From Rhizobium sp. Root1203 (GTDB lineage Bacteria; Pseudomonadota; Alphaproteobacteria; Rhizobiales; Rhizobiaceae): a stretch of 64,000 bases of DNA. Positions 9,638-19,436 of this stretch are shown here, in pieces. A model generated the notes under the pieces. It did not search any database. It saw only the letters and a list, made by a program, of their open reading frames with translations, and was not told the DNA's origin. A program made the translations under genes and the position numbers. The DNA lies in NCBI RefSeq assembly GCF_001424945.1, contig NZ_LMCW01000014.1, positions 1 to 64,000 of the forward strand, given 5' to 3'. The first letter of the stretch is position 1, and every line of letters begins with the position of its first letter.

Positions 9638-10669
9638 TTGCGCAATTTTCTAGGCACAACCGCATTGGCCGTTTTGGCAGCTGCAGCAATGATCTCGCCA
9701 GCAACGGCTGCAGGGACGGAAAATCCGTTTCGCTGCAAGCCCGGCGAAAAATACGTCATGAACGTCATGGTCTCGGGCGTGGAATACTGGTTCCCGGTCT
9801 ATGAGATGTTCAAGCAGGCAGGCCAGCAGCTCGGCTGCGAAACCGCCTATACCGGCACGCCGGAATATGACGTCAACAAGCAGATCGCCACGTTCGACCA
9901 GGCGCTCGCACAGAACCCGGCAGGCATCCTTGTTCATCCGATGAACTCGGACCCTTTCATTGAGCCCATCAATCGCGCGATCGATCAGGGCACGGCTGTC
10001 GTCACGTTTGCGGCGGACTCACCGCTGTCCAAGCGTATCTCCTTCATCACGTCGGACAACACCCGCGAGGGCACTTACGCCGCCGACGCTATTGCCCAGA
10101 AACTTGGTGGCAAGGGCGAATACGCGGTTCTGGAAAACCCGGGTCAGGACAATCACGACAAGCGCATCTCGGCTTTCATCGCGCGGATGGAAGAAAAATA
10201 CCCGGACATGAAGCTTGTGGGCCGGGCAGCGTCCAACCAGGATCCGAACAAGGCCTATCAAGGTCTGATGAGCTTGGTGCAGGCGCACCCCAACCTCAAC
10301 GCCGTCTTCATGCCGGAGGCCAACTCGGCAATCGGTGCGGCCCAGGCGAACAAGGAAAGCGGCGGCAAGATCCTCGTCATGTGCGCTGACGTCAACGCCA
10401 ACATCCTTGACATGATCAAGGCGGGCGAAGTGTTCGGTTCGATCAATCCGAACCAGGGTATGCAGGGCTACATGGGCTTCATGATGCTGTGGCTTGCCAA
10501 GCATCCGGAGCTGATCGACCCGATGAACGATGCCAAGCGTTCCGGCTTCAACCCGATGAGCATTCCCTTTGTCGACAACGGCCTGTCGATCGTGACGGCC
10601 GCCAACGCCGAAGACTTCTATTGGGACAAGTATCTCAAGCGCCGCGGTACGAAGGGTATCGAGGAGTAA
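9638..10669 (+). CDS. Sugar/polyol ABC transporter substrate-binding protein (ribose type)
   Basis: A 343-aa periplasmic binding protein with a Sec signal peptide (cleavage after ISPATAA, about residue 25). The type I periplasmic-binding fold is recognisable from the repeated alpha/beta pattern and segments such as [30 protein letters not shown] and [14 protein letters not shown]. It should capture a sugar or polyol for the adjacent ATPase and permease. The start is TTG, supported by the strong site GAGGAGGAA four bases upstream and by the signal peptide; no ATG fits. It is the first gene of a nine-gene operon, and a stem-loop follows its stop. The ligand is unknown. Confidence 0.88.
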   Translation: MRNFLGTTALAVLAAAAMISPATAAGTENPFRCKPGEKYVMNVMVSGVEYWFPVYEMFKQAGQQLGCETAYTGTPEYDVNKQIATFDQALAQNPAGILVHPMNSDPFIEPINRAIDQGTAVVTFAADSPLSKRISFITSDNTREGTYAADAIAQKLGGKGEYAVLENPGQDNHDKRISAFIARMEEKYPDMKLVGRAASNQDPNKAYQGLMSLVQAHPNLNAVFMPEANSAIGAAQANKESGGKILVMCADVNANILDMIKAGEVFGSINPNQGMQGYMGFMMLWLAKHPELIDPMNDAKRSGFNPMSIPFVDNGLSIVTAANAEDFYWDKYLKRRGTKGIEE

Positions 10670-10682
10670 GCCTTGCAATGCG

Positions 10683-10710
10683 GCCGTCCGGGACGAAACG
10701 CCCGGACGGT
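10683..10710 (+). promoter_or_regulatory. Intercistronic stem-loop after binding-protein gene
   Basis: GCCGTCCGGG (10683-10692) pairs with CCCGGACGGT (10701-10710) across an 8-nt loop, and no T-run follows. Such hairpins between a binding-protein gene and its ATPase gene usually protect the upstream message and lower downstream expression, which gives an excess of binding protein. Confidence 0.65.
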
Positions 10711-10739
10711 CGATGAGACGCTTGAAAATGGAGGGGATT

Positions 10740-12284
10740 ATGGTGCAGGCGCCGGTCCTTGAGATACGCAATATCAGCAAGCGCTTTGGCGCCATCAAGG
10801 CGCTGACGGACGTAGGCTTCAGCCTTGAAAAAGGCGAGGTGCATGCTCTTTGCGGCGAAAACGGCGCCGGCAAATCGACGCTGATGAATATTATCGCGGG
10901 CGTGCTGCAGCCGAACGAAGGTGAGATCCTGGTCGACGGTGCGCCCGTCAGGATCGCCTCTCCCGCCGTCGCACAGTCGCTCGGCATCGGGCTGGTCCAC
11001 CAGGAAATCGCTCTCTGCCCGGATGCAACTGTCGCAGAGAACATGTTCATGGCGACAACGAACCGCCGGCGGTCGCCCTTCATGAATTTTGCCAGGCTGG
11101 AACGCGACGCGCAGGCCGTCATGAATCGCCTGGCGCCAATCGATGTTCGCCAGAAGGTCGGCGACCTGCCGATTTCCAGCCAGCAGCTGGTGGAGATCGC
11201 CAAGGCGTTGACGCTCGACTGCCGCGTTCTGATCTTCGACGAGCCGACGGCGGCCCTGACGGAGGCCGAAGCGCAGGTTCTGTTCGGCATCATCAACGAT
11301 CTGAAGGCCCACGGGATCTCGATTGTCTACATCAGCCATCGCATGGCGGAGATTTTCAGCCTCTGCGATCGCGTCACGGTGTTTAGGGACGGACGGTATG
11401 TCTCAACCGAGAAGGTGTCCGATCTTGTGCCCGACGACGTCGTGCGCCGCATGGTCGGGCGTGAGATCACCCAGCTTTACCCCGAAAAACAACCCGAAGC
11501 CGAGCGTACGAGCGAAGCCATCCTCTCCGTTCGCGATCTTGGCGACGGTTCACGCTTCGAGGGAGTCAGCTTCGAACTTCGAAAGGGTGAAATCCTCGGG
11601 ATCGGTGGTCTGATCGGTTCCGGCCGCACGGAAATCGCCGAAGGCATCTGCGGCTTGCGTCATGCCACCGAAGGCGACGTTCTGTTGAAGGGAAAGGCGC
11701 TACGTGTCTCGTCCTACGCCGAAGCCGTACGTGCCGGCGTGGTTTACCTGTCCGAAGACCGCAAGGGCTCCGGCGTCTTTCTCGACCTGTCGATCGCGCA
11801 GAATATCGCGGTACTCGATCTCAAGAAGCTGACCGGACGGTTCGGGCTGTTGAATGCCAGGGCAGAGGCCGAGCGGGCAGGTGAGCTGGCACGCCGTCTC
11901 GGTGTTCGGATGGGCGGCATCGACATGCCAGTCTCGTCGCTCTCGGGCGGCAACCAGCAGAAGGTTGCGATCGCAAAGCAGCTGGCAGTCAACCCCAAGG
12001 TCATCCTCATGGACGAGCCGACCCGGGGAATTGACGTCGGCGCAAAATCGGAAATTCACCGCCTGCTGCGCGACCTTGCGCAGTCCGGTATCGGCATTGT
12101 TGTCATCTCCTCGGAACTTCCGGAACTTCTAGGTCTCTGTGACCGGGCAATCGTCATCCGCGAAGGACAGGTTGCCGGCGAAGTCGAGGGCGATGCGATG
12201 ACGGAGGAGGCGATCATGAGGCTCGCGTCCGGCGTCGGCGCACGACAGCACAACCCATCGAAGGCATCAGAGCATGCCGTCTGA
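10740..12284 (+). CDS. Sugar ABC transporter ATP-binding protein (two-domain, RbsA type)
   Basis: A 514-aa duplicated ATPase. The first nucleotide-binding domain has Walker [10 protein letters not shown] (about residue 45), a [10 protein letters not shown] segment in place of a strict LSGGQ, and Walker B VLIFDEPT. The second has a degenerate P-loop GLIGSGRTE and a full signature [15 protein letters not shown] followed by [11 protein letters not shown]. This asymmetry is typical of the carbohydrate-uptake CUT2 family. I chose the ATG at 10740 over 10713 and 10728 because GGAGG sits five bases before it. It overlaps slightly with the region of the permease start, as expected in one operon. Confidence 0.93.
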   Translation: MVQAPVLEIRNISKRFGAIKALTDVGFSLEKGEVHALCGENGAGKSTLMNIIAGVLQPNEGEILVDGAPVRIASPAVAQSLGIGLVHQEIALCPDATVAENMFMATTNRRRSPFMNFARLERDAQAVMNRLAPIDVRQKVGDLPISSQQLVEIAKALTLDCRVLIFDEPTAALTEAEAQVLFGIINDLKAHGISIVYISHRMAEIFSLCDRVTVFRDGRYVSTEKVSDLVPDDVVRRMVGREITQLYPEKQPEAERTSEAILSVRDLGDGSRFEGVSFELRKGEILGIGGLIGSGRTEIAEGICGLRHATEGDVLLKGKALRVSSYAEAVRAGVVYLSEDRKGSGVFLDLSIAQNIAVLDLKKLTGRFGLLNARAEAERAGELARRLGVRMGGIDMPVSSLSGGNQQKVAIAKQLAVNPKVILMDEPTRGIDVGAKSEIHRLLRDLAQSGIGIVVISSELPELLGLCDRAIVIREGQVAGEVEGDAMTEEAIMRLASGVGARQHNPSKASEHAV

Positions 12285-12312
12285 AGAACAAGCAGGGACC
12301 GGAGACAAGGCA

Positions 12313-13302
12313 ATGACAGATCACGCATTGGCGATGACGAAGGAGCGCGCTCCTTCCTGGAAGAGACTGGGAACGATGCGCGAAGCGGGTCTGATCGTGA
12401 TCATACTTGCTCTCTGCATCCTCATGAGCTTTGCCTCGCCGCACTTCCTGACACTCGGCAATTTCAGGGCGATGCTGATGTCGTTCTCGGTTGAGGGAAT
12501 CGTGGTCGTCGGCATGACGATCCTGCTGATCGTTGGCGGCATCGATCTGTCGGTCGGATCGGTTGTCTGTTTCTCGATGGTGTTGTCCGGATCGCTGTTC
12601 CTGTTGGGGCTCGATCCGTGGAGCGCCTCGCTGATCGGCATTCTCGCCAGCGCGTTGATCGGTTGCGTCATGGGCTTCTTCGTGACCGTGATCGGGCTTA
12701 ACCACTTTATCACCTCACTCGCTGCGATGGTCATCGTGCGGGGTGTCTGCCTGATCATCACGAAGGGAACCCCGCTCTCGCTGTTTACGCTGCCGCCCGC
12801 GTTCAAGGCGGTGGGTCAAGGCACGCTCTATGGAATCCCCTACGTGATCCTGATCTTCATCGGCGTGGTCGTTGTCTTCGACTTCCTGCTGCGCCGCGCA
12901 ACGGCCTTCCGCAAGGTCTTCTACACCGGCAGCAACGAGAAGGCGGCACTCTATTCCGGTATCAAGACGAACCAAGTGAAATTCTGGGTCACCGTTCTCT
13001 GCACCACGCTGTCGGGCGTTGCCGGCGTCATCTATATGTCGCGCTTCGGCGCAGCGACCCCCACATTCGGCGTCGGCATGGAGCTGAACATCATTGCGGC
13101 GGCGGTCATCGGGGGTGCATCGCTGAGCGGCGGCTCGGGGACGATCCTTGGCGCCATCCTCGGCATGGCACTGCTTTCGGTGGTCACCAGTTCGTTGATC
13201 CTGCTTGATGTCTCGGTCTATTGGCAGGATATGATCAAGGGCTGTATTCTCCTTGCCGCCGTTTCGATCGACCATTTCCTGCACAAGCGTAAGGCTGCTT
13301 GA
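12313..13302 (+). CDS. Sugar ABC transporter permease (RbsC type)
   Basis: A 329-aa polytopic membrane protein with about eight to ten hydrophobic helices. It carries the CUT2 permease hallmarks GGIDLSVGS (about residue 77) and the late GGASLSGGSGT and GAILGMALL segments. It forms the membrane channel for the upstream ATPase and binding protein. The ATG at 12313 has GGAG eight bases upstream; an earlier ATG at 12274 overlaps the ATPase gene and gives an unlikely polar extension. The SorC regulator starts one base after its stop. Confidence 0.93.
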   Translation: MTDHALAMTKERAPSWKRLGTMREAGLIVIILALCILMSFASPHFLTLGNFRAMLMSFSVEGIVVVGMTILLIVGGIDLSVGSVVCFSMVLSGSLFLLGLDPWSASLIGILASALIGCVMGFFVTVIGLNHFITSLAAMVIVRGVCLIITKGTPLSLFTLPPAFKAVGQGTLYGIPYVILIFIGVVVVFDFLLRRATAFRKVFYTGSNEKAALYSGIKTNQVKFWVTVLCTTLSGVAGVIYMSRFGAATPTFGVGMELNIIAAAVIGGASLSGGSGTILGAILGMALLSVVTSSLILLDVSVYWQDMIKGCILLAAVSIDHFLHKRKAA

Positions 13303-13303
13303 C

Positions 13304-14308
13304 ATGCCGATTGTCAGACCAAAATCCCAATCCGCCCCCCGCGAGGAAATTGTCATTGCACGCCAGATGCACCAAGCCCTGGTCCTGCATTTCCTGGAAG
13401 GACTGACGCAATCGCAGATCGCAGATCAGCTCGGCATCTCGCATGCGACCGTGAACAGACTGATCAAGCGCGGCCGCCAGCTGGGCCTTGTGGAAATCAA
13501 GATCAAGTCGCCCGTCGAGCCGCTGCTGGACATGGAGGAACAGCTTCTTGCGCTCGGCGGTATCAGCCGCGCCGTTGTCGTGCCCACGGTGTCCGAGAAC
13601 CCTCAGACTGCATTGCAATCCGTCGGTGAGGCCGCAGCGCGCCTGCTCCTCGAGCAGATCGCCGACGGCGACACGATCTGCATTACGGGCGGCAAGGGCG
13701 TCAGCGCCGTTGTCGCCGGCCTCCAGGCGCCGCGACGCTTCGACGTCGAGGTCATCCCGGCCACGGGGTGCGTCCAGGGCAAGCATTACACCGACGTGAA
13801 CCACGTCTCGACGATGATGGCCGACCGGCTCGGCGGACGATCGTTTCAGATCCATGCCCCCCTGTTTGCCGACAGCGCGGCCGAACGCGCAATGCTGATC
13901 AACATGCGCTCGGTCGAGGACGTCTTCAAGCGGGGGCGCGAGGCCAAGATCGCGGTCGTCGGCATCGGTTCCATCCTATCGGACGACTCGAGCTATTACG
14001 ACCTGCATCCGTCGTCGAGCATGGACCGTGCGGCAATCGAGCGCTCCGGCGCCTCGTGCGAACTTCTCGCCCATCTCCTCGATGAACATGGCCAGGTCTG
14101 CGACTACAGCCTCAATCGCTCCTTGGTGTCGCTGACCCTTGCCGAATTCGCTTCGATCCCCACGAAAATCGGTGTGGCGAGCGGACCAAACAAAGCTGGA
14201 CCTATCCTGAGTGTCATGCGCGGTCATCACCTCGATACGCTGGTTACGGATGAAGCAACCGGCGCACGCGTTCTCGCGCTGGCAAACGACAAAGGATATC
14301 GTGCATGA
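13304..14308 (+). CDS. SorC/DeoR-family transcriptional regulator
   Basis: A 334-aa regulator with an N-terminal helix-turn-helix (LTQSQIADQLGISHATVNRL, about residues 36-55). A sugar-phosphate-isomerase-like effector domain follows, of the kind that binds phosphorylated sugars or polyols in the SorC family. The start at 13304 follows the permease stop directly, and the gene overlaps the next by 4 nt (ATGA), so it is made together with the operon it probably controls. EryD in the same window belongs to the same family. The likely inducer is the phosphorylated product of the kinase at 17910-19436, and the likely operator is the palindrome at 9480-9497; both are inference. Confidence 0.88.
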   Translation: MPIVRPKSQSAPREEIVIARQMHQALVLHFLEGLTQSQIADQLGISHATVNRLIKRGRQLGLVEIKIKSPVEPLLDMEEQLLALGGISRAVVVPTVSENPQTALQSVGEAAARLLLEQIADGDTICITGGKGVSAVVAGLQAPRRFDVEVIPATGCVQGKHYTDVNHVSTMMADRLGGRSFQIHAPLFADSAAERAMLINMRSVEDVFKRGREAKIAVVGIGSILSDDSSYYDLHPSSSMDRAAIERSGASCELLAHLLDEHGQVCDYSLNRSLVSLTLAEFASIPTKIGVASGPNKAGPILSVMRGHHLDTLVTDEATGARVLALANDKGYRA

Positions 14309-15300
14309 GCGGGCAACAGTTGATGCGCGGCATCGGCAAATCTGGCGTCACCGCTTCTGCGGTTGGCCTCGGAACCTGGGCCATCGGCGGATGGATGTGG
14401 GGCGGCACGGACGAAGCGGAATCGATCGCCGCAATCCAGGCTTCGCTCGACGCCGGCGTGACGCTGATCGACACAGCGCCCGCCTACGGGCTCGGCCGCT
14501 CCGAGGAGATCGTCGGAAAGGCGCTTGCCGGCCGGCGTGACAAGGCGGTCATTGCCACCAAATGCGGCCTCGTCTGGCATACCCAGAAGGGCCGGCATTT
14601 CTTCGATCAGGACGGCAAGCCGGTTCACCGGTATCTCGGCCGCGATGCAATCTTCCACGAGATCGAGGAGAGCCTGCGGCGCCTCGGCACAGACTACATC
14701 GATCTTTATATTACGCATTGGCAGGATCCCACGACCCCGATCGAGGAGACGATGCGCGCGCTGGAAGACCTCAAGGCATCCGGGAAGATTCGTGCGATCG
14801 GTGCCAGCAATGTCAGCGCCGCCGACCTCCAAGCCTATATTTCGGTCGGCGGCCTCGATGCCATCCAGGAGCGCTTCAGCATGATCGACCGGGAGATCGA
14901 GACCGATCTCCTGCCGTTGACGGCATCAAGCGGTATTTCGACGCTCAGCTATTCCTCCCTTGCGCTCGGCTTGCTGTCGGGGGCAATCGGGCCGGACCGG
15001 GTCTTTGCCGGCGACGACCAGCGGCGGGAAAACCCACGATTCTCCGTGGGCAATCGCGAGAAGGCAACGGCTTTCGCCGACTCTATCGGGCCGGTTGCTG
15101 CAAAACACGCTGCCAGTATCGCGCAGACAGTCATCGCCTGGACGCTTGCACAGCCCGGCATCACCTTCGCTCTTTGCGGTGCGCGCAATCCCGCGCAGGC
15201 ATTGGACAATGCCCGAGCCGGTACGATCCGGCTCGACGCGGACGATCATCTAGCCATCAATGCCGCCGTTTCGGCGAAACTGACTGCTATGGACAGGTAA
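14305..15300 (+). CDS. Aldo/keto reductase
   Basis: A 331-aa NAD(P)H-dependent oxidoreductase with the aldo/keto reductase TIM-barrel signatures. The catalytic tetrad is readable: Asp in LIDTAPAYG, Tyr in the same motif, Lys in IATKCGL and His in YITHWQDP. The C-terminal segment IAWTLAQPGITFALCGARNP is also typical. Family members interconvert sugars, aldehydes and polyols. In this operon it may reduce or oxidise the transported compound, or deal with the aldehyde released by the aldolase. It overlaps the regulator gene by 4 nt. Confidence 0.88.
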   Translation: MSGQQLMRGIGKSGVTASAVGLGTWAIGGWMWGGTDEAESIAAIQASLDAGVTLIDTAPAYGLGRSEEIVGKALAGRRDKAVIATKCGLVWHTQKGRHFFDQDGKPVHRYLGRDAIFHEIEESLRRLGTDYIDLYITHWQDPTTPIEETMRALEDLKASGKIRAIGASNVSAADLQAYISVGGLDAIQERFSMIDREIETDLLPLTASSGISTLSYSSLALGLLSGAIGPDRVFAGDDQRRENPRFSVGNREKATAFADSIGPVAAKHAASIAQTVIAWTLAQPGITFALCGARNPAQALDNARAGTIRLDADDHLAINAAVSAKLTAMDR

Positions 15301-15312
15301 CGGGTTACCATC

Positions 15313-17061
15313 ATGAATCGTGAAGAGACATTGGACGGGCTTCGCCAAAGCCCGAAGGTGGACGTGTGTGTCATCGGCGGCGGCATCAACGGCATCAGCG
15401 TCTTTCGGGAGCTGGCGTTGCAGGGGCTCAGCGTGCTTCTTGTGGAGAAGTCCGACTATTGCTCCGGCGCCAGCGCGGCGCTGTCACGCATGGTGCACGG
15501 CGGGCTTCGCTACCTGGAGAATGGCGAATTCACGCTGGTGCGGGAATCGCTTGCCGAGCGGGACCGGCTTCTCCGTAACGCGCCGCATTATGTCGCGCCG
15601 CTTCCCACGACCGTCCCTGTCTTCGATATCTTTTCCGGTCTCGGCAACGGCCTCGTTCGCTTTCTCGGGCTGAGCCGCCGGCCGAGCCGGCGCGGCGCGC
15701 TCGCGATCAAAGTCGGGCTAAGCATCTATGACTTCCTGACGCGCAAGCGTGCCATGATGCCGCGCCACGAATTCCGCGGCCGGCGTGCGACGCTCGCCAA
15801 ATGGCCGGCGCTCAACCCGGATATCAAAAGTTCGGCAACCTACCACGACGCCTGGGTCAGCCATCCGGAGCGCCTTGGCATCGAGCTTCTGGATGACGGA
15901 ATTGCCGCCGGGTCGGGGGCGCGGGCGTTGAACTATGCCGATGTTCGCTCAGCCGGCGGAGGACGGTTTGTCGTCCACGACCATATCGACGGGGGCTCGG
16001 CCACGATTGAACCCACACTCGTCATCAACGCGACGGGCGGCTGGATCGACATCACCAACGGTGCATTGTTTGCGCCGAAAGCGCGGCCGGCGCCCCTGAT
16101 GGGCGGCACCAAGGGTTCTCATCTGATTATCGAGAATGCCGCGCTCTATGAGGCTCTGGCTGACCACATGATCTACTACGAGAACGAGGACGGGCGGATC
16201 TGCATCCTGTTTCCCTATCTGGGCAAGGTGCTGGTCGGATCGACGGATATTCGAGTCGATGACCCGGAGACGGTACGCTGTGAAACAGATGAGCGGGACT
16301 ATATCCTGCAGTCGCTCTCCTTCGTCCTTCCCGAGATCACCGTTCGGCCCGAGGATGTCAGCTTTCAGTTCTCCGGTGTCCGGCCGCTGCCGACCAGCAC
16401 GGACAGCTTTACCGGGCGCATTCCACGCGACCACTTCTGCACGGTTGTCGAGGCAGAAGATGGCGGACCGGCGGTGCTGTGCATGATCGGCGGCAAGTGG
16501 ACGACCTTTCGCTCGTTCGGCGAGCTCGCCGCCGATCTCGCCTTGGAGCGCCTGGGCAAAAGACGCCACGTCACCACGACCGACCGGCCAATCGGCGGAG
16601 GCCGGCGATTTCCCCTCGACCGCGCGGCCTGGATTGCACAGGTGGCCGCCGAAAGAGGACTGTCGGGTGCACGCATGGCCGAGCTTTTCGCGCGCTACGG
16701 CACTGAAGCGGAGGCAATCGCCGCCTTTATCTCGGCAGAGCCCGACGCAACGCTTCCGCATCCGGGCTATTCGCAACGCGAGCTGCTTTTCCTGATCCGC
16801 AACGAAGCCGTCGAACGTCTTGACGACGTGCTTCTAAGGCGTACCACGCTTGCCATCAGCGGAAATCTGTCACTGCAGATGATGGAGGCGGTGCTGGACC
16901 TCCTCGCGGCGGAAAAGGGATGGTCGCCTGCCCAGCGCGCCGCGGAACGCGCCCGATTTCTCACCCTTTTGCGTGAACGCCACGGCGTCGACGAAATTAC
17001 ACTTTCCGCAAGGAACGAACAAAGGAGCATGGAATGCGAAACAACAGCAAAGTCCGGATGA
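15313..17061 (+). CDS. GlpD-like FAD-dependent polyol-phosphate dehydrogenase
   Basis: A 582-aa flavoprotein of the glycerol-3-phosphate dehydrogenase family. The FAD-binding motif IGGGINGISVFRELALQG lies at about residue 21, and the family segment MVHGGLRYLENGEF follows at about residue 60. Later GGTKGSHLII and GKWTTFRSF segments are also typical, and a C-terminal GlpD extension is present. It should oxidise a phosphorylated polyol to a ketose phosphate and pass electrons to quinone. It is closer to the partial gene at 62583-64000 than to EryB, judged from shared segments such as RRGALAIKVGLSIYDF and MPRH. It overlaps the aldolase by 28 nt. True GlpD is an alternative, but the context (own kinase, aldolase and importer) argues for another polyol. 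Confidence 0.82.
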   Translation: MNREETLDGLRQSPKVDVCVIGGGINGISVFRELALQGLSVLLVEKSDYCSGASAALSRMVHGGLRYLENGEFTLVRESLAERDRLLRNAPHYVAPLPTTVPVFDIFSGLGNGLVRFLGLSRRPSRRGALAIKVGLSIYDFLTRKRAMMPRHEFRGRRATLAKWPALNPDIKSSATYHDAWVSHPERLGIELLDDGIAAGSGARALNYADVRSAGGGRFVVHDHIDGGSATIEPTLVINATGGWIDITNGALFAPKARPAPLMGGTKGSHLIIENAALYEALADHMIYYENEDGRICILFPYLGKVLVGSTDIRVDDPETVRCETDERDYILQSLSFVLPEITVRPEDVSFQFSGVRPLPTSTDSFTGRIPRDHFCTVVEAEDGGPAVLCMIGGKWTTFRSFGELAADLALERLGKRRHVTTTDRPIGGGRRFPLDRAAWIAQVAAERGLSGARMAELFARYGTEAEAIAAFISAEPDATLPHPGYSQRELLFLIRNEAVERLDDVLLRRTTLAISGNLSLQMMEAVLDLLAAEKGWSPAQRAAERARFLTLLRERHGVDEITLSARNEQRSMECETTAKSG

Positions 17062-17876
17062 ACCGGCTGTTCGGCGGCGGTCGATGCCTGGATGTGGCGA
17101 TCGATCACGGCGTCTGCAACGAACCGTCCTTCCTCAATGGGCTCGAGGACATGTCATCGGTGGTCAAGGCGCTGGTAGAAGCCGCGCCCGACGCAATCCA
17201 GATGAACTACGGGCAGGCGGACCTGCTGCAGGATGTGCCCGGCAAGGACAAGCCTGCGCTGGTGATGCGGATCGACATGGGCAACCCCTACAACCGCATC
17301 CGTCATCGGGACATGTGGGCGGTGCTGCAGAATGAGGCCGAGCCGCTGATCGGCGCCATCGAAATGGATGCGGCCTGCGTCGTGGTCAATCTCTTCATGC
17401 TGCCTGACGAACCTGACCTGTTTCGACAGTGCGTGCAGAACATTGCTCGCGTTCGGGCCGATTGCGACAAGTACGGCATGCCGCTTATGATCGAACCCCT
17501 GGTAATGCAGCCGGTGACGGAAAAGGGCGGCTACATGGTCGATGGCGATGCCGAAAAGATCGTCACGCTGACGCGGCTTGCCCGTGAGATGGGCGCGGAT
17601 ATCGTCAAGGCCGATCCGACAAGCAATGCGGAAGATTTCCACAAGGTCGTGGAAGCGGCGCGTTGCCCGGTTCTGGTCCGCGGCGGCGGAAAAGAAGATC
17701 TTCGCGCCGTCTTCGACAAATCTGCAGCCTTGATGCGACAGGGCGCCGTTGGCATGGTCTACGGGCGAAACATCTATCAGCACGCCAATCCGAGCGCCGT
17801 CGTGCGCGGGCTGATGGCGATCGTGCATGGGGATGTGAGCGGCGAAGAAGCTTTCGAGCTTTACAGCCATAGCTAA
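17034..17876 (+). CDS. Class I aldolase, DhnA/FbaB/LacD-like
   Basis: A 280-aa TIM-barrel protein. The N-terminal LDVAIDHGV motif and the Schiff-base lysine region GADIVKADPT place it with class I fructose-bisphosphate/tagatose-bisphosphate/LsrF-type aldolases. The phosphate-binding C-terminal segment VLVRGGGKED ... GAVGMVYGRNIYQH supports this. It would cleave the ketose phosphate made by the upstream dehydrogenase, probably to dihydroxyacetone phosphate and an aldehyde. AAAGGAG precedes the ATG at 17034, which lies inside the end of the dehydrogenase gene. The exact substrate is not known. Confidence 0.85.
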   Translation: MRNNSKVRMNRLFGGGRCLDVAIDHGVCNEPSFLNGLEDMSSVVKALVEAAPDAIQMNYGQADLLQDVPGKDKPALVMRIDMGNPYNRIRHRDMWAVLQNEAEPLIGAIEMDAACVVVNLFMLPDEPDLFRQCVQNIARVRADCDKYGMPLMIEPLVMQPVTEKGGYMVDGDAEKIVTLTRLAREMGADIVKADPTSNAEDFHKVVEAARCPVLVRGGGKEDLRAVFDKSAALMRQGAVGMVYGRNIYQHANPSAVVRGLMAIVHGDVSGEEAFELYSHS

Positions 17877-17909
17877 CAATCAAGGTCTGGACCTTGGGAG
17901 GGGTTCTGC

Positions 17910-19436
17910 ATGTCAGAATATCTATTGGGCCTCGACGCCGGAAACACCGTCATCAAGGCGGTCATCTTTGATCGGGACGGCAACGAAATTGCCGCGGCGG
18001 CGGAAGAGGGACATAGCCGCATGCCGTGCCCCGGACATGTCGAGCGGGGTCTCGACGAACTCTGGACGAACGCCCGCCGCGTCATCCGAATGTGCATCGA
18101 ACGGGCCGGCATCCGGGCTGAGGAGATTATTGCGGTCGGCTGCGCCGGCCACGGGAACGGCCTCTACGCGCTCGACCGTGACGGTCATCCGCTGCTGGCG
18201 ATCCAGTCGCTGGACACGCGTGCAGCGGGGCTGGTCGAGGAATGGCAGGCGCAGGGCGTGGGGGATCGCACCTATCCGATCGGGCAGCAGCGCCCCTGGC
18301 CATCGCAAACGCCGACATTGCTCGCCTGGCTGAAACGCCATCGGCAGGAGACCTTTGCCAGGATCGGCACGGTGTTTCTGTGCAAGGATTTCATCGTCAA
18401 CCGGCTGACCGGCGTCAGCGTCAGCGACGTCTCCGACATGACAGGCTGCGGACTGCTTGACGTCGCCAACCGGCGCTACGACAGGAAGCTGATGGAAGCC
18501 TACGGTCTTGGCGAATGCCTCGCGATGCTGCCGCGCCTGATCGAAAGTTCCGATATTGCCGGCCATGTCACCGAGGACGCGGCCGCACAGACGGGACTTG
18601 CGGTCGGCACGCCCGTCGTCGGCGGCCTGTTCGACGTGGTCGCGTCGGCCGTCGGGTCAGGGGTGACGCGGACAGGTGCGGCGTCGATCATTGCGGGAAC
18701 CTGGAGCATCAACCAGGTGATCATCGATGCGCCTCATTTGGCCGGTCCGGTTTTCATGTCGTCCACCTTCGACCGTGAGCGCTATATGGCGATCGAGTCG
18801 AGCGCCACTTCCGCCGCCAACCTCGAATGGCTGGTGCGCGAACTCTTCCCGGAGGCACCGGACGGCCGCTCGCCCTTCGACGTCTGCGGAGATCTTGTCG
18901 CCGCCATCGAGCCGGCGGCCGACGATCCGCTTTATCACCCGTTCCTTTACGGGGCGCAGCAGGACGGCAATGCACGCGCCGGTTTCTACGGTGTTGCCGG
19001 CTGGCATTCCAAGGGGCATCTGGTGCGCGCGGTCTTCGAAGGGGTGGCCTTTGGGCATCGCCAGCACGTTGAGACGATGCGCCGGGCAGGGGCGGTCTTC
19101 AACGAAGCCGTGCTCTCCGGCGGCGGGTCCCGAAGTCTGATCTGGCCGCAGATATTTGCCGACGTTCTGGGTGTGCCGGTTTCGATCGCGCGCTCGCGCG
19201 AAACCGGTGCTCTCGGGGCGGCGATCACGGCGGGAACAGGCGCAGGCGTCTTTGCGGATTTTGCGGAAGGCGCTGCATCGATGGTCCGGATGGAGCGTCA
19301 CTATGTCCCGAACGCCGCGATGGAAGGCCACTATGCGCGACGGTATGCTCTCTATCGCGACATCGCCGAAGCCCTGGCGCCAATCTGGCGGCGTCTCGCA
19401 TCGGCGCGCACGCAGGCGACGGGAGTAGCGGCGTGA
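17910..19436 (+). CDS. FGGY-family carbohydrate (polyol) kinase
   Basis: A 508-aa kinase of the FGGY family. Phosphate-1 motif LGLDAGNTVIKAVIFD is at the N-terminus, the GHGNGLYALD loop is near residue 76, the adenosine-side motif IIAGTWSINQVI is near 255 and the late SGGGSRSLIWPQIFADVLG is near 400. It phosphorylates the imported substrate. It resembles the kinase at 61017-62522 more than EryA. TTGGGAGGGG before the ATG is a strong ribosome site, and the gene overlaps the GMC oxidoreductase start by 4 nt (GTGA). Specificity (polyol versus ketose) cannot be read from sequence. Confidence 0.88.
   Translation: MSEYLLGLDAGNTVIKAVIFDRDGNEIAAAAEEGHSRMPCPGHVERGLDELWTNARRVIRMCIERAGIRAEEIIAVGCAGHGNGLYALDRDGHPLLAIQSLDTRAAGLVEEWQAQGVGDRTYPIGQQRPWPSQTPTLLAWLKRHRQETFARIGTVFLCKDFIVNRLTGVSVSDVSDMTGCGLLDVANRRYDRKLMEAYGLGECLAMLPRLIESSDIAGHVTEDAAAQTGLAVGTPVVGGLFDVVASAVGSGVTRTGAASIIAGTWSINQVIIDAPHLAGPVFMSSTFDRERYMAIESSATSAANLEWLVRELFPEAPDGRSPFDVCGDLVAAIEPAADDPLYHPFLYGAQQDGNARAGFYGVAGWHSKGHLVRAVFEGVAFGHRQHVETMRRAGAVFNEAVLSGGGSRSLIWPQIFADVLGVPVSIARSRETGALGAAITAGTGAGVFADFAEGAASMVRMERHYVPNAAMEGHYARRYALYRDIAEALAPIWRRLASARTQATGVAA

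Noticed and set aside
10019..11296. 425-codon minus-strand frame opposite the binding-protein and ATPase genes
   Set aside because: Shadow of two well-supported plus-strand genes in a high-GC genome; composition is not protein-like and no motif is seen.
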